64,000 nt of DNA from Calditerrivibrio sp. (GTDB taxonomy: Bacteria; Chrysiogenota; Deferribacteres; Deferribacterales; Calditerrivibrionaceae). Position numbers and translations under genes: made by a program. The notes beneath the pieces are model-generated. The model had not been told where the DNA came from, did not search any database, and saw only the letters and a program-made list of their open reading frames with translations. Numbering within the stretch: position 1 is the stretch's first letter; the number at the start of each line of letters is the position of its first letter. The stretch covers positions 1 to 64,000 of the forward strand of contig JAOAHS010000032.1 in NCBI GenBank assembly GCA_026415135.1, in the 5' to 3' direction. Below are positions 1 to 9,061 of the stretch, piece after piece.

Positions 1-344
1 TTTGGTTTAAATTCTTGAAAATAATTATTAAGCATAAAAACCCCGAATGTTTTTGACCTAAATTCACAACAATAGATACACAACAAAACAACACATAAAA
101 ATGAAAATCAACAAAAACAATAAATCAACAAATACTTATAATATAATTTTAATCGTAATAGTCAAAACATCTTATTAAATAGCAATATTTTTTCTATTTT
201 TTATAACAATATAATATAATCGCTTATATGTATAATTCTATTTCGACATAATCAATACATCTTCGGCAATTCCTTTAATTTCACACAACATAATGATTAC
301 AATCAAGATAGCCTTAACCTGTTTAAATATTACGATTAAAACTA
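1..344. other. AT-rich non-coding stretch, no gene seen
   Basis: This stretch is very AT-rich and holds no reading frame with a ribosome binding site or protein-like composition on either strand. Homopolymeric A and T runs are frequent. The only clear structure is the terminator hairpin at its right edge. It may contain the upstream region of a gene beyond the left edge, but no convincing promoter could be picked out of the AT-rich background. Confidence 0.5.
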
Positions 345-368
345 AAAAGGGGTGGTATTACCACCCCT
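341..368 (-). terminator. Rho-independent terminator of the peroxiredoxin gene
   Basis: Bases 348-356 (AGGGGTGGT) pair perfectly with 360-368 (ACCACCCCT) around a three-base loop. Read on the minus strand, the stem is followed by a T run (complement of the A run at 344-348). It lies about 20 bp past the peroxiredoxin stop codon. Confidence 0.85.
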
Positions 369-388
369 ATAATTTATTACTTGATTTA

Positions 389-982
389 TTACTGATGACC
401 TTTCGGATTCTTTTTAAAATACTCTTTTACTTTTTCTGGATCTGGCTTCATTGTATCTTTACCAGGTCTCCAGCCAGCAGGGCATACCTCTCCATAAGTT
501 CTTACATATTGAAGGGCATCGAGACTCCTTAAAATCTCATCAACATTTCTACCAATACCCAGATCATGGATCAGCTCAAACTGAACCTTACCCTCTGGAT
601 CTATGATAAATGTAGCTCTAAGAGCCATCCCAGCAGGAAGAAGCACTCCATAATCTTCAGATATCTTCTTTGTAAAATCAGCTACCAATGGATAAGCTAT
701 ATCACCAAGACCACCTTCCTCTCTTGGCTGATTTACCCATGCAAGGTGAGAAAACTTACTATCGGTAGAAACACCTATTATCTCACAATTCCTCTTTTTA
801 AATTCTTCCACAGCATCGCTTAATGCTGTAATTTCTGTAGGACAAACAAAGGTAAAATCCAATGGATAAAAGAACAATACAACCCACTTACCCTTATAAT
901 CCTCAAGATTTACTTTTACAAATTTCTTGTTTAAAACTGCATCGGCTTCAAATAATGGCGCTGCTTTTGATACTAAACTCAT
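389..982 (-). CDS. Typical 2-Cys peroxiredoxin (AhpC/TSA family)
   Basis: Thiol peroxidase that reduces hydrogen peroxide, alkyl hydroperoxides and possibly peroxynitrite in the cytoplasm. The 197-residue protein has the peroxidatic motif FTFVCPTE with Cys47 and a resolving cysteine in GEVCPAGW (Cys167). These two cysteines place it in the typical 2-Cys (Prx1/AhpC) subfamily. The length is normal and the C-terminal tail after the resolving cysteine is complete. The start is supported by GGAGGT eight bases upstream. No AhpF or other dedicated reductase gene is adjacent, so the electron donor is not shown here. The ferritin gene upstream on the same strand suggests a shared role in limiting iron/peroxide damage. 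The 94-bp gap between them contains a TTGACA-type promoter within an inverted repeat. Confidence 0.95.
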   Translation of the reverse strand: MSLVSKAAPLFEADAVLNKKFVKVNLEDYKGKWVVLFFYPLDFTFVCPTEITALSDAVEEFKKRNCEIIGVSTDSKFSHLAWVNQPREEGGLGDIAYPLVADFTKKISEDYGVLLPAGMALRATFIIDPEGKVQFELIHDLGIGRNVDEILRSLDALQYVRTYGEVCPAGWRPGKDTMKPDPEKVKEYFKKNPKGHQ

Positions 983-1007
983 TTCTCTACCTCCACACTT
1001 TTTATAG

Positions 1008-1047
1008 TTGACAAATTATATTTTATATAATTTTAATAATTTGTCAA
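1008..1047 (-). promoter_or_regulatory. Promoter region with perfect 11-bp inverted repeat upstream of peroxiredoxin
   Basis: TTGACAAATTA at 1008-1018 is repeated in inverted orientation at 1037-1047, separated by 18 bp. On the minus strand the right arm supplies a consensus -35 (TTGACA, 1042-1047), with TAAAAT about 16 bp downstream as a possible -10. The symmetry could form an operator for a dimeric regulator or simply reflect two opposed -35 boxes. The regulator is not identified. Confidence 0.5.
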
Positions 1048-1076
1048 TATAAAAAGACAAAAAAACTCTTAAAATA

Positions 1077-1592
1077 CTATATAGCCATACCAGCTGGCAG
1101 TACAAATGTCCTCGTAGAAAGCTCTTTATCTATCATGAAAATACCATTTCCATCAGATTTTGTTAGCTTTAATTGATCTATTATCCCATTCACAGACGCC
1201 TCTTCTTCCACCTGCTCAGTTACAAACCACTGCAAAAATGCATTGGTTGCATGATCCCTCTCCTCAAGAGCAAGATCTACAAGGTTATAGATACATTTGG
1301 TGACGAATTGTTCATGCTTTAAAACCTCTTCAAAAGCTTTTAAAGGTGATTTAAAGTCTTTCTCAGGTTTTGGAATCTCTAATAACTCCACGGCTTCCCC
1401 TTGATCAAGAATATAGTGGTAAAACTTCATAGCATGAACCAGCTCCTCTTTCGATTGCACATAAAACCAGTTTGCAAAACCCTTAAGCCCCTGAGATGTG
1501 GCCCATGAAGACATAGAAAGATAAAGATACGAAGAGTAAATCTCATTTTTCACCTGCTCATTGAGAGCCTTTGCCATCTTTTTAGATATCAT
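1077..1592 (-). CDS. ftnA: Non-haem ferritin (FtnA type)
   Basis: Cytoplasmic iron-storage protein that oxidises Fe(II) at a di-iron ferroxidase centre and mineralises it in a 24-subunit shell. The 171-residue sequence has the expected ligands of the bacterial ferritin fold: Glu17, Tyr24, Glu50, His53, Glu94, Gln127 and Glu130, with the segment LQWFVTEQVEEE typical of FtnA. No haem-binding methionine as in bacterioferritin stands out. The start ATG follows GGAGGT on the minus strand. It sits between rel and peroxiredoxin, all leftward. The peroxide-scavenging neighbour fits with storing iron safely. Confidence 0.95.
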   Translation of the reverse strand: MISKKMAKALNEQVKNEIYSSYLYLSMSSWATSQGLKGFANWFYVQSKEELVHAMKFYHYILDQGEAVELLEIPKPEKDFKSPLKAFEEVLKHEQFVTKCIYNLVDLALEERDHATNAFLQWFVTEQVEEEASVNGIIDQLKLTKSDGNGIFMIDKELSTRTFVLPAGMAI

Positions 1593-1675
1593 AACATGAA
1601 ACCTCCAAATTTTTATAGATTATTATATAACAAATAAAGATAGAAAGCAATAAAATTATTTATAAAAATTCTAAT

Positions 1676-3805
1676 TCAATATATTATCTGTTTTACAAAA
1701 GGTAATGACTCTAATTTCTGCAAAATCTTATCCAACTGTGACTTCCCGTTTAACTCCACTGTAAAGGTTTGTCTTGCATTTCCATCCTTCTGGGGCTTAG
1801 CAGATAGTTCCACTATATTAATAGCCATGTCTTTGAGTATAGTTGTAATTTCACTAAGGATACCTGGCTTATCGATGGTTATCGTTGTAATCCTAAAAGG
1901 TAATTTAACGTTTTTACCTTCTGCCCATTGGACGTCGATAATTCTATCTTCATTTGTTTTTGCAAGCTCAGCTAAATTTGTACAATCAGCCCTATGCACC
2001 ACCAAACCTTTACCTACACTGATATAACCTTTGAGATTATCACCGGGCAAAGGGTGACAACATTTCGCTATATTAGTCAACACACCATCAATACCATCTA
2101 TATTAAAGGGTGATGTTTTGGAAAAGGTAGGCTTTACAACCACCTCATCCTTCTCCTCAACTCTATGGAAGATATTAACTATCTGCTTTGGCGATACCCT
2201 ACCAAAACCAACAGACTTAAATATATCCTCTTTAGTTTTTATCGAAAATTTATCAAGGATAGTTTTTATATTTCTCTCATCGTCGAGAAACTCCACTCCA
2301 TTAATCCCCCTAAACTCAAACTCCTTTATCAAGAGTTCCTGTCCATTTTTTATGGCAAGATCCTCCTCTTTCTTTCTCAAATAGTTACGTATCCTTACCT
2401 TAGCACGGTTCGTTTTAACAAAATTGAGCCAATCAGATCTTGGCTCTTGTGTAGGAGACGTGATAATCTCCACTTTTTCACCGTTTTTCAATTTGTATTT
2501 CAGACTAACCATTTTGCCATCAACCTTAGCTCCAACACACTTTTCCCCCACCTTTGAATGGATAGCATAAGCAAAATCTATAGGTGTAGAGCCAACTGGA
2601 AGTTCAATGACATCCCCTTTCGGTGTAAACACATATATCTGAACGGGTAAAATATCCTCTTTTAAAGCCTCAACAAGATCCTGTGGTTTGTTCAGCTCTT
2701 TCTGTTCCAAAAGTTGTCTTAGCCATACGAAGGCATTGTCATCTTTTGGATTATATACTTTACCTTCCTTATATTTCCAGTGCGCAGCAATACCCTCTTC
2801 AGCGATCCTGTGCATCTCCTCTGTTCTGATCTGAATCTCAACATTCAAGCCATGAGGACCTACAACTGTAGTATGAAGTGATTGATACATATTTGGTTTT
2901 GGCATAGCAATGTAGTCTTTAAACCTACCTGGAATAGGTTTCCACAAATTATGTATAATCCCAAGTGTAGCATAACAATCAGAAACCGTTTTAACAATAA
3001 CCCTTACAGCAAGTAGATCATATATCTCATCAAACGTGGTTTTCTTTTTAATCATCTTACTATATATGCTATAAAAATGTTTGGGTCTGCCAGTAACCTC
3101 AGCATCTATTTTAACATTTTTTAAATGAGCATCTAATAGGTTTATAACTTGGTTTAAATAGGACTCCCGTTCACTTCTCTTTAGCTTCACAAGGTTGTAG
3201 ATTTCGTAATATTTTTCAGGGTTTAAAACTCTGAATGCCAAATCTTCAAGCTCCCACTTTATCCAAGCAATACCCAGCCTGTGGGCTAATGGTGCATAAA
3301 TTTCCATTGTTTCCGTTGCTATTCGCTGTTTTTTCTCCTCACTTAAGTGATCTAACGTTCTCATATTATGGAGCCTGTCGGCCAACTTTATCACAATAAC
3401 CCTAACATCCTTAGACATGGATATAAGCATCTTGCGAAAATTCTCAGCCATCTTTTCTTCTGTCGATTTAAAAGATATCTTACCTATCTTGGAGACACCA
3501 TCCACAAGAAAGGCAACGTCTTCTCCAAACAATTGAGCTAATTCTTCATAAGTGGCATCAGTATCCTCTAATGTGTCATGCAAAATACCTGCAATTACAG
3601 TGTCAAGATCCATATTCATATTAGCTAAAATTAAGGCTACATTTAAAGGATGGGACAGGTATGGTTCACCACTTTTTCTTAGTTGTCCCCTGTGTTTCTG
3701 GGCTGCATACACATAGGCTTTGTGTAGCTTCTCTATGTTACCTATATTATTCTTTTGAAGAACTTCCTGTATATCCATTAATCTTACTAATTTATCCTTA
3801 GCCAT
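1676..3805 (-). CDS. rel: Bifunctional (p)ppGpp synthetase/hydrolase Rel (RelA/SpoT homologue)
   Basis: Makes and degrades the alarmone (p)ppGpp. The 709 residues contain, in order: the HD hydrolase domain with His52, the HDTLED motif at 76-81 and DRLHNM near 143; the synthetase domain with the GRPKHFYSIYSKM segment near 239 and PKPNMYQSLHT near 302; a TGS domain (about 388-450); and a C-terminal ACT domain (about 640-709). The synthetase loop carries RFKD at 294-297, the RXKD charge pattern of bifunctional Rel proteins rather than the EXDD of synthetase-only RelA. Both catalytic centres appear intact, so this may be the organism's main long RSH enzyme. Its ATG follows immediately after the recJ stop codon, implying co-transcription and probably translational coupling. 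Confidence 0.95.
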   Translation of the reverse strand: MAKDKLVRLMDIQEVLQKNNIGNIEKLHKAYVYAAQKHRGQLRKSGEPYLSHPLNVALILANMNMDLDTVIAGILHDTLEDTDATYEELAQLFGEDVAFLVDGVSKIGKISFKSTEEKMAENFRKMLISMSKDVRVIVIKLADRLHNMRTLDHLSEEKKQRIATETMEIYAPLAHRLGIAWIKWELEDLAFRVLNPEKYYEIYNLVKLKRSERESYLNQVINLLDAHLKNVKIDAEVTGRPKHFYSIYSKMIKKKTTFDEIYDLLAVRVIVKTVSDCYATLGIIHNLWKPIPGRFKDYIAMPKPNMYQSLHTTVVGPHGLNVEIQIRTEEMHRIAEEGIAAHWKYKEGKVYNPKDDNAFVWLRQLLEQKELNKPQDLVEALKEDILPVQIYVFTPKGDVIELPVGSTPIDFAYAIHSKVGEKCVGAKVDGKMVSLKYKLKNGEKVEIITSPTQEPRSDWLNFVKTNRAKVRIRNYLRKKEEDLAIKNGQELLIKEFEFRGINGVEFLDDERNIKTILDKFSIKTKEDIFKSVGFGRVSPKQIVNIFHRVEEKDEVVVKPTFSKTSPFNIDGIDGVLTNIAKCCHPLPGDNLKGYISVGKGLVVHRADCTNLAELAKTNEDRIIDVQWAEGKNVKLPFRITTITIDKPGILSEITTILKDMAINIVELSAKPQKDGNARQTFTVELNGKSQLDKILQKLESLPFVKQIIY

Positions 3806-5566
3806 TTAGCTACTCTTCTTAATATCTTTAATCTTTAACTGGATATTGGTACCACCTATCCAATTGTTAAGTTCTATTGTAAAAGCAATATCAAACAGAT
3901 TATTCTCTTTTATTAGTTCCTTATATTCAGCCATATTAAATCCGATGATTTCAAAATACTTGCCATCTTTTGTTACAAACCCCTTTAAAACACTTTTATC
4001 CCTTCCAATAAAAGCAAATTCCTGAGCTTTAGATACCCTTTTCATAACAAATACAGGCTCTGGATTACAGTTACCAAATGGTCTTAGCTTATTGATAAAA
4101 TCGAGAAAACTTTCAGTGATATCCTTAGGATCCAAAAAAGCATCTATCAAAAGTTCTGGCTCTAACTGATCTTGGGAAAAGTTTTTATTTAAATAATCCT
4201 CAAATCTTCGCTGTAGATGTCTTAGGTTTTTAGCATCCAATTTTAAACCTGCAGCATACTTATGCCCACCAAACTCTATTAAAATATCCCTGTTTGAACG
4301 CAGAAAAGCAAAAATATCTACAGATGAAATACTCCTTGCAGACCCTTTTGCAATATTGTTTTCAACCGTTAGCACGATGGATGGCTTCGAAAATCTTTCC
4401 ACAAGTCTAGAAGCTATGATACCTATAACACCTGGATGCCAATTCTTAGAATAAACAATAATCCCTTTGTAACGATCGTTTATCCTTCGTCTTTGAATCT
4501 TTTCTAAAGTCTCTTTTAAAATATTTTTTTCTAAATCCTGTCTATACCTGTTTTCTGTTTCCAGTTCTTCGGAAAGCCATCTTGCCTCATTACTGTTTCT
4601 TGTTATGAGTAGTCTGACACTTGCCTTACTATTACCCATTCTACCCACTGCATTTATACGGGGAACAAGGCTAAATCCAATATTTGAAGTAGTTATGTCG
4701 GTATTGACTAAACCTGAAATCTTTTTCAACTCTTCTATACCAGGTCTATTTGAATTTTCTAAAAGTTTCAAACCATGCTTAACAAACACCCTGTTTTCAT
4801 CGATCAACGGCACCACATCAGCTATTGTACCTAACGCTACGAGATCTAAAAAGCTTTTGATAGGTAATAGCTTTTTATCATATTTCCTTTCGTATAGATA
4901 CTTTATTGCCATAGCAAATTTAAAAGCAACCCCAACCCCCGAGAGAAATTTGAAAGGATATGTATCACCAGGCTGTAATGGATTGATTATGGCATACGCC
5001 CCTTTTGGAATATCAAAATTAAGCTGATGGTGATCAGTAATAATAATATCAAGCCCTATTTTAGTGCCATAGTCTACCTCTTCTACAGAAGTTATCCCAC
5101 AGTCAACGGTTATAACTAACCTCGCACCTTTAGATTTCAATTCATCTAAAGCCTCTTTATTCAAACTATAACCTTCCTCCAGTCTGTTAGGTATGTAATA
5201 ATCGATATTTGGAGTCATTTGGGATAGAAACTCATACAACAAAGATGTAGCAGTAACACCATCTACATCGTAATCACCATATATGCAGATCTTCTCTTTT
5301 TGTTCAATAGCAGATAATACCCTCTTTACTGCCTTTGTCATATCTTTGAGCAAAAAAGGGTCATATAGATTACTTAAAGGCACTTCGAGGAAAGCAAGCA
5401 GATCATCTTTTTTATAAAACCCCCTTTTAGCAAGTACCTCAAGAATTGGTACAGGGACATCTGTAAAATGTATCTTTAAATCTAAAATCTTTTTTACATC
5501 TAACTTTTTGCAGATCCAACGGTATTTAGGGGTTTTATCTACTAATGCATAATCATTTTTCTCCAT
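3806..5566 (-). CDS. recJ: Single-stranded-DNA-specific 5'-3' exonuclease RecJ (first copy)
   Basis: DHH-superfamily nuclease acting in recombination and mismatch/base-excision repair. The 586-residue protein has motif I GDYDVDGVTA (near 97-106), a VDCGI motif, the DHH motif TDHHQ near 178, and the DHHA1 motif GGHKYAAGLKL near 430, followed by the C-terminal OB-like domain. This is close to the usual RecJ length. It is the first gene of a recJ-rel pair. A second DHH/DHHA1 RecJ lies at 58367-59986, so this genome has two RecJ-type proteins. The Shine-Dalgarno sequence is weak. Confidence 0.93.
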   Translation of the reverse strand: MEKNDYALVDKTPKYRWICKKLDVKKILDLKIHFTDVPVPILEVLAKRGFYKKDDLLAFLEVPLSNLYDPFLLKDMTKAVKRVLSAIEQKEKICIYGDYDVDGVTATSLLYEFLSQMTPNIDYYIPNRLEEGYSLNKEALDELKSKGARLVITVDCGITSVEEVDYGTKIGLDIIITDHHQLNFDIPKGAYAIINPLQPGDTYPFKFLSGVGVAFKFAMAIKYLYERKYDKKLLPIKSFLDLVALGTIADVVPLIDENRVFVKHGLKLLENSNRPGIEELKKISGLVNTDITTSNIGFSLVPRINAVGRMGNSKASVRLLITRNSNEARWLSEELETENRYRQDLEKNILKETLEKIQRRRINDRYKGIIVYSKNWHPGVIGIIASRLVERFSKPSIVLTVENNIAKGSARSISSVDIFAFLRSNRDILIEFGGHKYAAGLKLDAKNLRHLQRRFEDYLNKNFSQDQLEPELLIDAFLDPKDITESFLDFINKLRPFGNCNPEPVFVMKRVSKAQEFAFIGRDKSVLKGFVTKDGKYFEIIGFNMAEYKELIKENNLFDIAFTIELNNWIGGTNIQLKIKDIKKSS

Positions 5567-5598
5567 CTACCAGCCAAATGTTATTTTCTACTAATTTA

Positions 5599-5627
5599 AT
5601 ATTAATATTAATAAAGCATATTTTCAA
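5599..5627 (-). promoter_or_regulatory. Candidate sigma-70 promoter for recJ-rel
   Basis: On the minus strand TTGAAA (5622-5627) is followed after 17 bp by TAATAT (5599-5604), about 33 bp before the recJ ATG. The region is very AT-rich, so a chance match is possible. Confidence 0.4.
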
Positions 5628-5661
5628 GTACTTTTTAGATAAAGTCATAACTGGATAGTTC

Positions 5662-5677
5662 TGGCATTTTTATTGTG
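5662..5677 (+). promoter_or_regulatory. Sigma-54-type promoter of the DUF2318 operon
   Basis: TGGCATTTTTATTGTG has the -24 GG (5663-5664) and -12 GT (5675-5676) separated by exactly 10 bp, as in sigma-54 promoters (consensus TGGCAC-N5-TTGC). The predicted start is near 5688, giving a leader of roughly 23 nt that contains GGAGG before the ATG at 5711. An almost identical element occurs at 10465-10480. Confidence 0.65.
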
Positions 5678-5710
5678 TTTAATATAGTAAAATTAGATAT
5701 GGAGGAAAAA

Positions 5711-6133
5711 ATGAAGAATATTCTACTATTAATCTTAGTGCTCTTTATGTTCGGTTTTTTTGGTGGAAAATACAAAACTGTCAAAGAGTCTAACGGGACC
5801 ATAAGTATACCAATCAAAGAACTTGAAACAGAAAAAGCTAGTTTTTACAGGTACAAAGTTAATGACAAGGATATTAAGTTCTTTGCAATAAAACTAAAAG
5901 ATGGTTCCATAAGAACAGCTTTTGATGCCTGTGAAATATGTTATCCTGCCAAAAAAGGTTATTCCCAACAGGGAGAGTTTATGATATGTAACAACTGCGG
6001 TCTTAAATTTCACCAATCTAAAATTGGAGTTATTGCCGGTGGCTGTAACCCATCACCCCTTAAAAGCACCATAACAAAAGACCAAATACTAATCTCCACC
6101 AAAGAACTTATAACACACTATAAATACTTTTAA
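5711..6133 (+). CDS. DUF2318 (FtrD-like) membrane-anchored Cys-rich protein
   Basis: The 140-residue protein begins with a hydrophobic anchor or signal (about residues 3-19) and then has the DUF2318 signature: CEIC (74-77), GYSQQG, CNNC (93-96), FHQSKIG and GGCNPSPL (Cys112). In this family the cysteines are thought to bind a metal or Fe-S centre on the periplasmic side. In Campylobacter a DUF2318 protein (Cj1660) lies beside FtsX-type permeases and an ATPase in the P19 iron-uptake cluster, and the same order occurs here. The start at 5711 is chosen because GGAGG precedes it and it opens directly with the hydrophobic segment. An upstream in-frame start would add 12 implausible residues. No P19 or Ftr1 gene is adjacent. 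Confidence 0.85.
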   Translation: MKNILLLILVLFMFGFFGGKYKTVKESNGTISIPIKELETEKASFYRYKVNDKDIKFFAIKLKDGSIRTAFDACEICYPAKKGYSQQGEFMICNNCGLKFHQSKIGVIAGGCNPSPLKSTITKDQILISTKELITHYKYF

Positions 6134-6141
6134 GGTGAACT

Positions 6142-7302
6142 ATGAATATATTTACCATTCCATTAAAGAATATTCGTAGGAAAAAAATAAGAACCTTAAC
6201 AATATTGTTCATCTTTTCAGTAGGGATCATATCTGCTGTTTCCTTCTATAAAATATCAAATATTGTACTGTTAAGCTTTGAGGAAAAGTTAAACAAATAT
6301 GGTGCAAACATTATAATTAATTCAAAAACAGATACATTAAATATCACATACGGCGGTGTAAACTTAGGCAGTGTTATGTATGACATCAAATATCTTAACC
6401 TATCAAAAAGCATAGAAAAAATTAAAAATATCAAGTTTAACAAAAACATAAGCACAATAGCACCCAAACTCATTGTGGTAAAAGAGTACAATAACAAAAG
6501 TTTGGGGTTTGTAGGAATTGAGTTTGAAAATGAGATAAAGCTAAAAAACTACTGGCACATAAACGGCAAACTACCCACTAAGGATAACGAGATAATCGCA
6601 GGCAACTTAACAGCTACCCTATTAAACCTTAAACCAGGCAGTACAATACAAGCTTTCGGAGAGACATTTATTGTAACAGGAGTACTGGATAAACTTGGTT
6701 CAGAGGAGGATCATCTTCTCTTTATTGATTTAAACAAACTCCAAAAGCTTTCAAATTTACCAAATAAAGCAAATTTCATAGAGATTGCAGCACTGTGTGC
6801 AGGCTGCCCCATAGATGATATTGTTGATGAACTGGAAAAAGCGCTACCAGATGCAGAGATAAATGCCGTTCAAAAAGTAGTTAAACAAAGAATGTCTGCC
6901 CTTCATTTCGTTGAACATCTTTCCTACGTAGTGATATCTATCATGCTACTTACTTCCTGCTTTATAATAGGACTTTTTGTCTTTAACTCTGTAAATGAAA
7001 GAAAAAAAGAGATTGGGATCCTCAGGAGTATGGGGTACGAAAAAAAAGATATTTTCATAATATTTAGTTTCGAAGGTGTCTTCATAGGCTTTTTCTCAGC
7101 TATTATAGGTTATATAATAGGTTTACTGCTTTCAAAAGAGATTTTGCAATACCTACACATTGATAAAAATAAGATAGTATTCAGTTTCCCTGAAATGATA
7201 CTTTTAATCTTACTAGTCATGCTATTAACTCTACTTGCTTCCAGTTACCCATCATACAAAGGTACCAAAATTGAACCCTCTGATACAATTACGGCATTAT
7301 AG
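6142..7302 (+). CDS. FtsX/MacB-type ABC transporter permease
   Basis: Inner-membrane subunit of a type VII (MacB/LolCE-like) ABC system. The 386 residues show one N-terminal membrane helix (about 17-38), a large periplasmic domain (about 40-255) and three C-terminal helices (about 261-283, 308-332, 350-368), the standard FtsX layout. The periplasmic domain contains ALCAGCPID with Cys219 and Cys222. This CxxC pair is unusual for a lipoprotein or peptide exporter and suggests a redox or metal interaction with the neighbouring DUF2318 protein. It starts 8 bp after the DUF2318 stop and is followed 9 bp later by its ATPase. Campylobacter's comparable cluster has two such permeases; only one is present here. 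Confidence 0.9.
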   Translation: MNIFTIPLKNIRRKKIRTLTILFIFSVGIISAVSFYKISNIVLLSFEEKLNKYGANIIINSKTDTLNITYGGVNLGSVMYDIKYLNLSKSIEKIKNIKFNKNISTIAPKLIVVKEYNNKSLGFVGIEFENEIKLKNYWHINGKLPTKDNEIIAGNLTATLLNLKPGSTIQAFGETFIVTGVLDKLGSEEDHLLFIDLNKLQKLSNLPNKANFIEIAALCAGCPIDDIVDELEKALPDAEINAVQKVVKQRMSALHFVEHLSYVVISIMLLTSCFIIGLFVFNSVNERKKEIGILRSMGYEKKDIFIIFSFEGVFIGFFSAIIGYIIGLLLSKEILQYLHIDKNKIVFSFPEMILLILLVMLLTLLASSYPSYKGTKIEPSDTITAL

Positions 7303-7311
7303 GAGATTATT

Positions 7312-7977
7312 ATGTTAACTGCTAAAGGCATAACAAAATCTTACAACAACAATAACAACAAAGTAACCGTCCTAAAAAGTATAAACATAGCAATAGATAA
7401 AGGTGACTTTGTTACAATCACAGGGAGATCAGGTTCTGGTAAGAGTACACTGCTAAACGTATTAAGTACACTTACCAATTACGATGAAGGTGAAATATAC
7501 TTTGAGCAAACATTGATAAACCACAAAAACGAAAAACATATAAACCATCTAAGAAGATATGACTTCGCCTTCATATTTCAGCTATATCACCTAATTCCAT
7601 ACCTTAACGCTCTCGAAAACGTCCTACTACCATTTTCCTACAGCATTAAAAAAATAGACATGAACCATATTGAGTTGGGAAAGTTTGCGCTTGACAAAGT
7701 AGGTTTAAAAGGGAAATATTATAGATTACCAGGAGAGTTATCCGGTGGAGAACAACAAAGAGTTGCTATCGCAAGGGGTATAGTCAAAAAACCAAAAATT
7801 GTGTTTGCAGATGAGCCCACTGGCAGCCTTGATGAAAAAACTTCAGCAGAAATTATTGAACTCATACAAGCACTAAACTACGAAGGTATGACAATTGTTA
7901 TGGTTACACATGAACAAAAGCTTGCCAAATTAGGCAATAAAACCTACGTTATGGAAGATGGAAAGATTACTATTTAG
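7312..7977 (+). CDS. ABC transporter ATP-binding protein (LolD/MacB family)
   Basis: Cytoplasmic ATPase partner of the preceding FtsX-type permease. The 221-residue protein has a Walker A motif GRSGSGKST (38-46), the LSGGEQQRVAIARG signature, a Walker B ending FADEPTGSLDE and the switch histidine in VMVTHEQ. Length and signature are those of the LolD/MacB/FtsE group. The poly-Asn insert after residue 11 is unusual but is probably just a loop. The last codons overlap the first 20 bp of the histidine kinase gene, which indicates one operon. Confidence 0.93.
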   Translation: MLTAKGITKSYNNNNNKVTVLKSINIAIDKGDFVTITGRSGSGKSTLLNVLSTLTNYDEGEIYFEQTLINHKNEKHINHLRRYDFAFIFQLYHLIPYLNALENVLLPFSYSIKKIDMNHIELGKFALDKVGLKGKYYRLPGELSGGEQQRVAIARGIVKKPKIVFADEPTGSLDEKTSAEIIELIQALNYEGMTIVMVTHEQKLAKLGNKTYVMEDGKITI

Positions 7978-9061
7978 CCATCTTTATATTCCAACCTCTA
8001 AGAAAAATGTACTTCTCGTCATTATTGCCACATTGCTCGTTACCTATCTACACTATTCGGTCTCAGATAGCTTTCACATAATACACATCATGCATTATTA
8101 CATGTATTATCTCATAGTAATCTATGCAGCCATAAAAATGGGGCTTTTGGGTGGTATTGTTGCTTCATTTTTTATTTCAATACTTTATGATTATGAAATC
8201 TACCTCTATCTATTGGATATCCCCCATTACAAGCTGAGATCTTTTGTTGAGGTCATAATGCTTTTCACTGTAGGGGGATTTACAGGATACTTCTCTCAAA
8301 AACTATTTGAAGAAAATCAAAAACTACAGCATACCAAAAATGAGCTTTTAAAAACATTAAATGAACTACAGAAAAACATAGATGAAAAAACAAAGATGGA
8401 AAAAGAATTATCACGTATAGATAAACTACGACTCATGGGAGAAATAAGCGCTTCTATAGCTCATGAAGTAAGAAACCCCCTCTCAGCAATTAAATCAGCA
8501 GCAACCCTGATCAGTAACAATAACATGAGTGATGACCTTATAAATATAATCATTAAAGAGAGTGAACAGTTAGAAAAATTTGTCTCCAAGTTCACACAAT
8601 TTATTCGAAAATCAGAAATCAAAAAGGAAAAAATAAACATACCTGAATTCCTCGTTGAACTTGAAGACTATGTTAAGATGTATATAAAGGATAAAAACAA
8701 AAAATATTCTATAAAAGACCGAAGCAAGATAACTGAAATATACACAGATAAAATAGCGTTAAAACATATCTTATTAAACTTGATTATTAATGCTTTTGAA
8801 GCCACCCAAGACATAAATAATGGGAGAGTTGAGATAGAGTTTTACAATGATAATAACCATGTATACTTTTCTATTTGGGATAACGGAGTTGGTATAAAAA
8901 AAGATCATATCGACAAAATATTTGAACCCTTTTTCACAAACAAAGAAGAAGGAACAGGCTTAGGTCTCTCCATATCTTTAAAATTGGCAACAGAATTAGG
9001 AGGTACTATCCTGTTAGAACATCTCGATGGAACAAAATTTATCCTGAGGTTACCTATATGA
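7958..9061 (+). CDS. Membrane sensor histidine kinase
   Basis: Sensor of a two-component pair with the NtrC-type regulator that follows. The 367 residues comprise about four N-terminal membrane helices (residues 17-110) with little extracytoplasmic sequence, a short coiled coil (about 115-150), a HisKA domain with phospho-accepting His169 in SIAHEVRNPLSAIKS, and a HATPase domain with an N box LLNLIINAFEAT and G boxes DNGVGIKK and GTGLGLSIS. The small periplasmic loops suggest that it senses within or across the membrane, or through the co-encoded transporter. It overlaps the ATPase gene upstream by 20 bp and the regulator downstream by 4 bp (ATGA). Confidence 0.92.
   Translation: MERLLFSHLYIPTSKKNVLLVIIATLLVTYLHYSVSDSFHIIHIMHYYMYYLIVIYAAIKMGLLGGIVASFFISILYDYEIYLYLLDIPHYKLRSFVEVIMLFTVGGFTGYFSQKLFEENQKLQHTKNELLKTLNELQKNIDEKTKMEKELSRIDKLRLMGEISASIAHEVRNPLSAIKSAATLISNNNMSDDLINIIIKESEQLEKFVSKFTQFIRKSEIKKEKINIPEFLVELEDYVKMYIKDKNKKYSIKDRSKITEIYTDKIALKHILLNLIINAFEATQDINNGRVEIEFYNDNNHVYFSIWDNGVGIKKDHIDKIFEPFFTNKEEGTGLGLSISLKLATELGGTILLEHLDGTKFILRLPI

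Noticed and set aside
293-532. Plus-strand open frame near the left edge
   Set aside because: Most of it is antisense to the peroxiredoxin gene and it runs through the terminator hairpin. It has no ribosome binding site and low-complexity composition.
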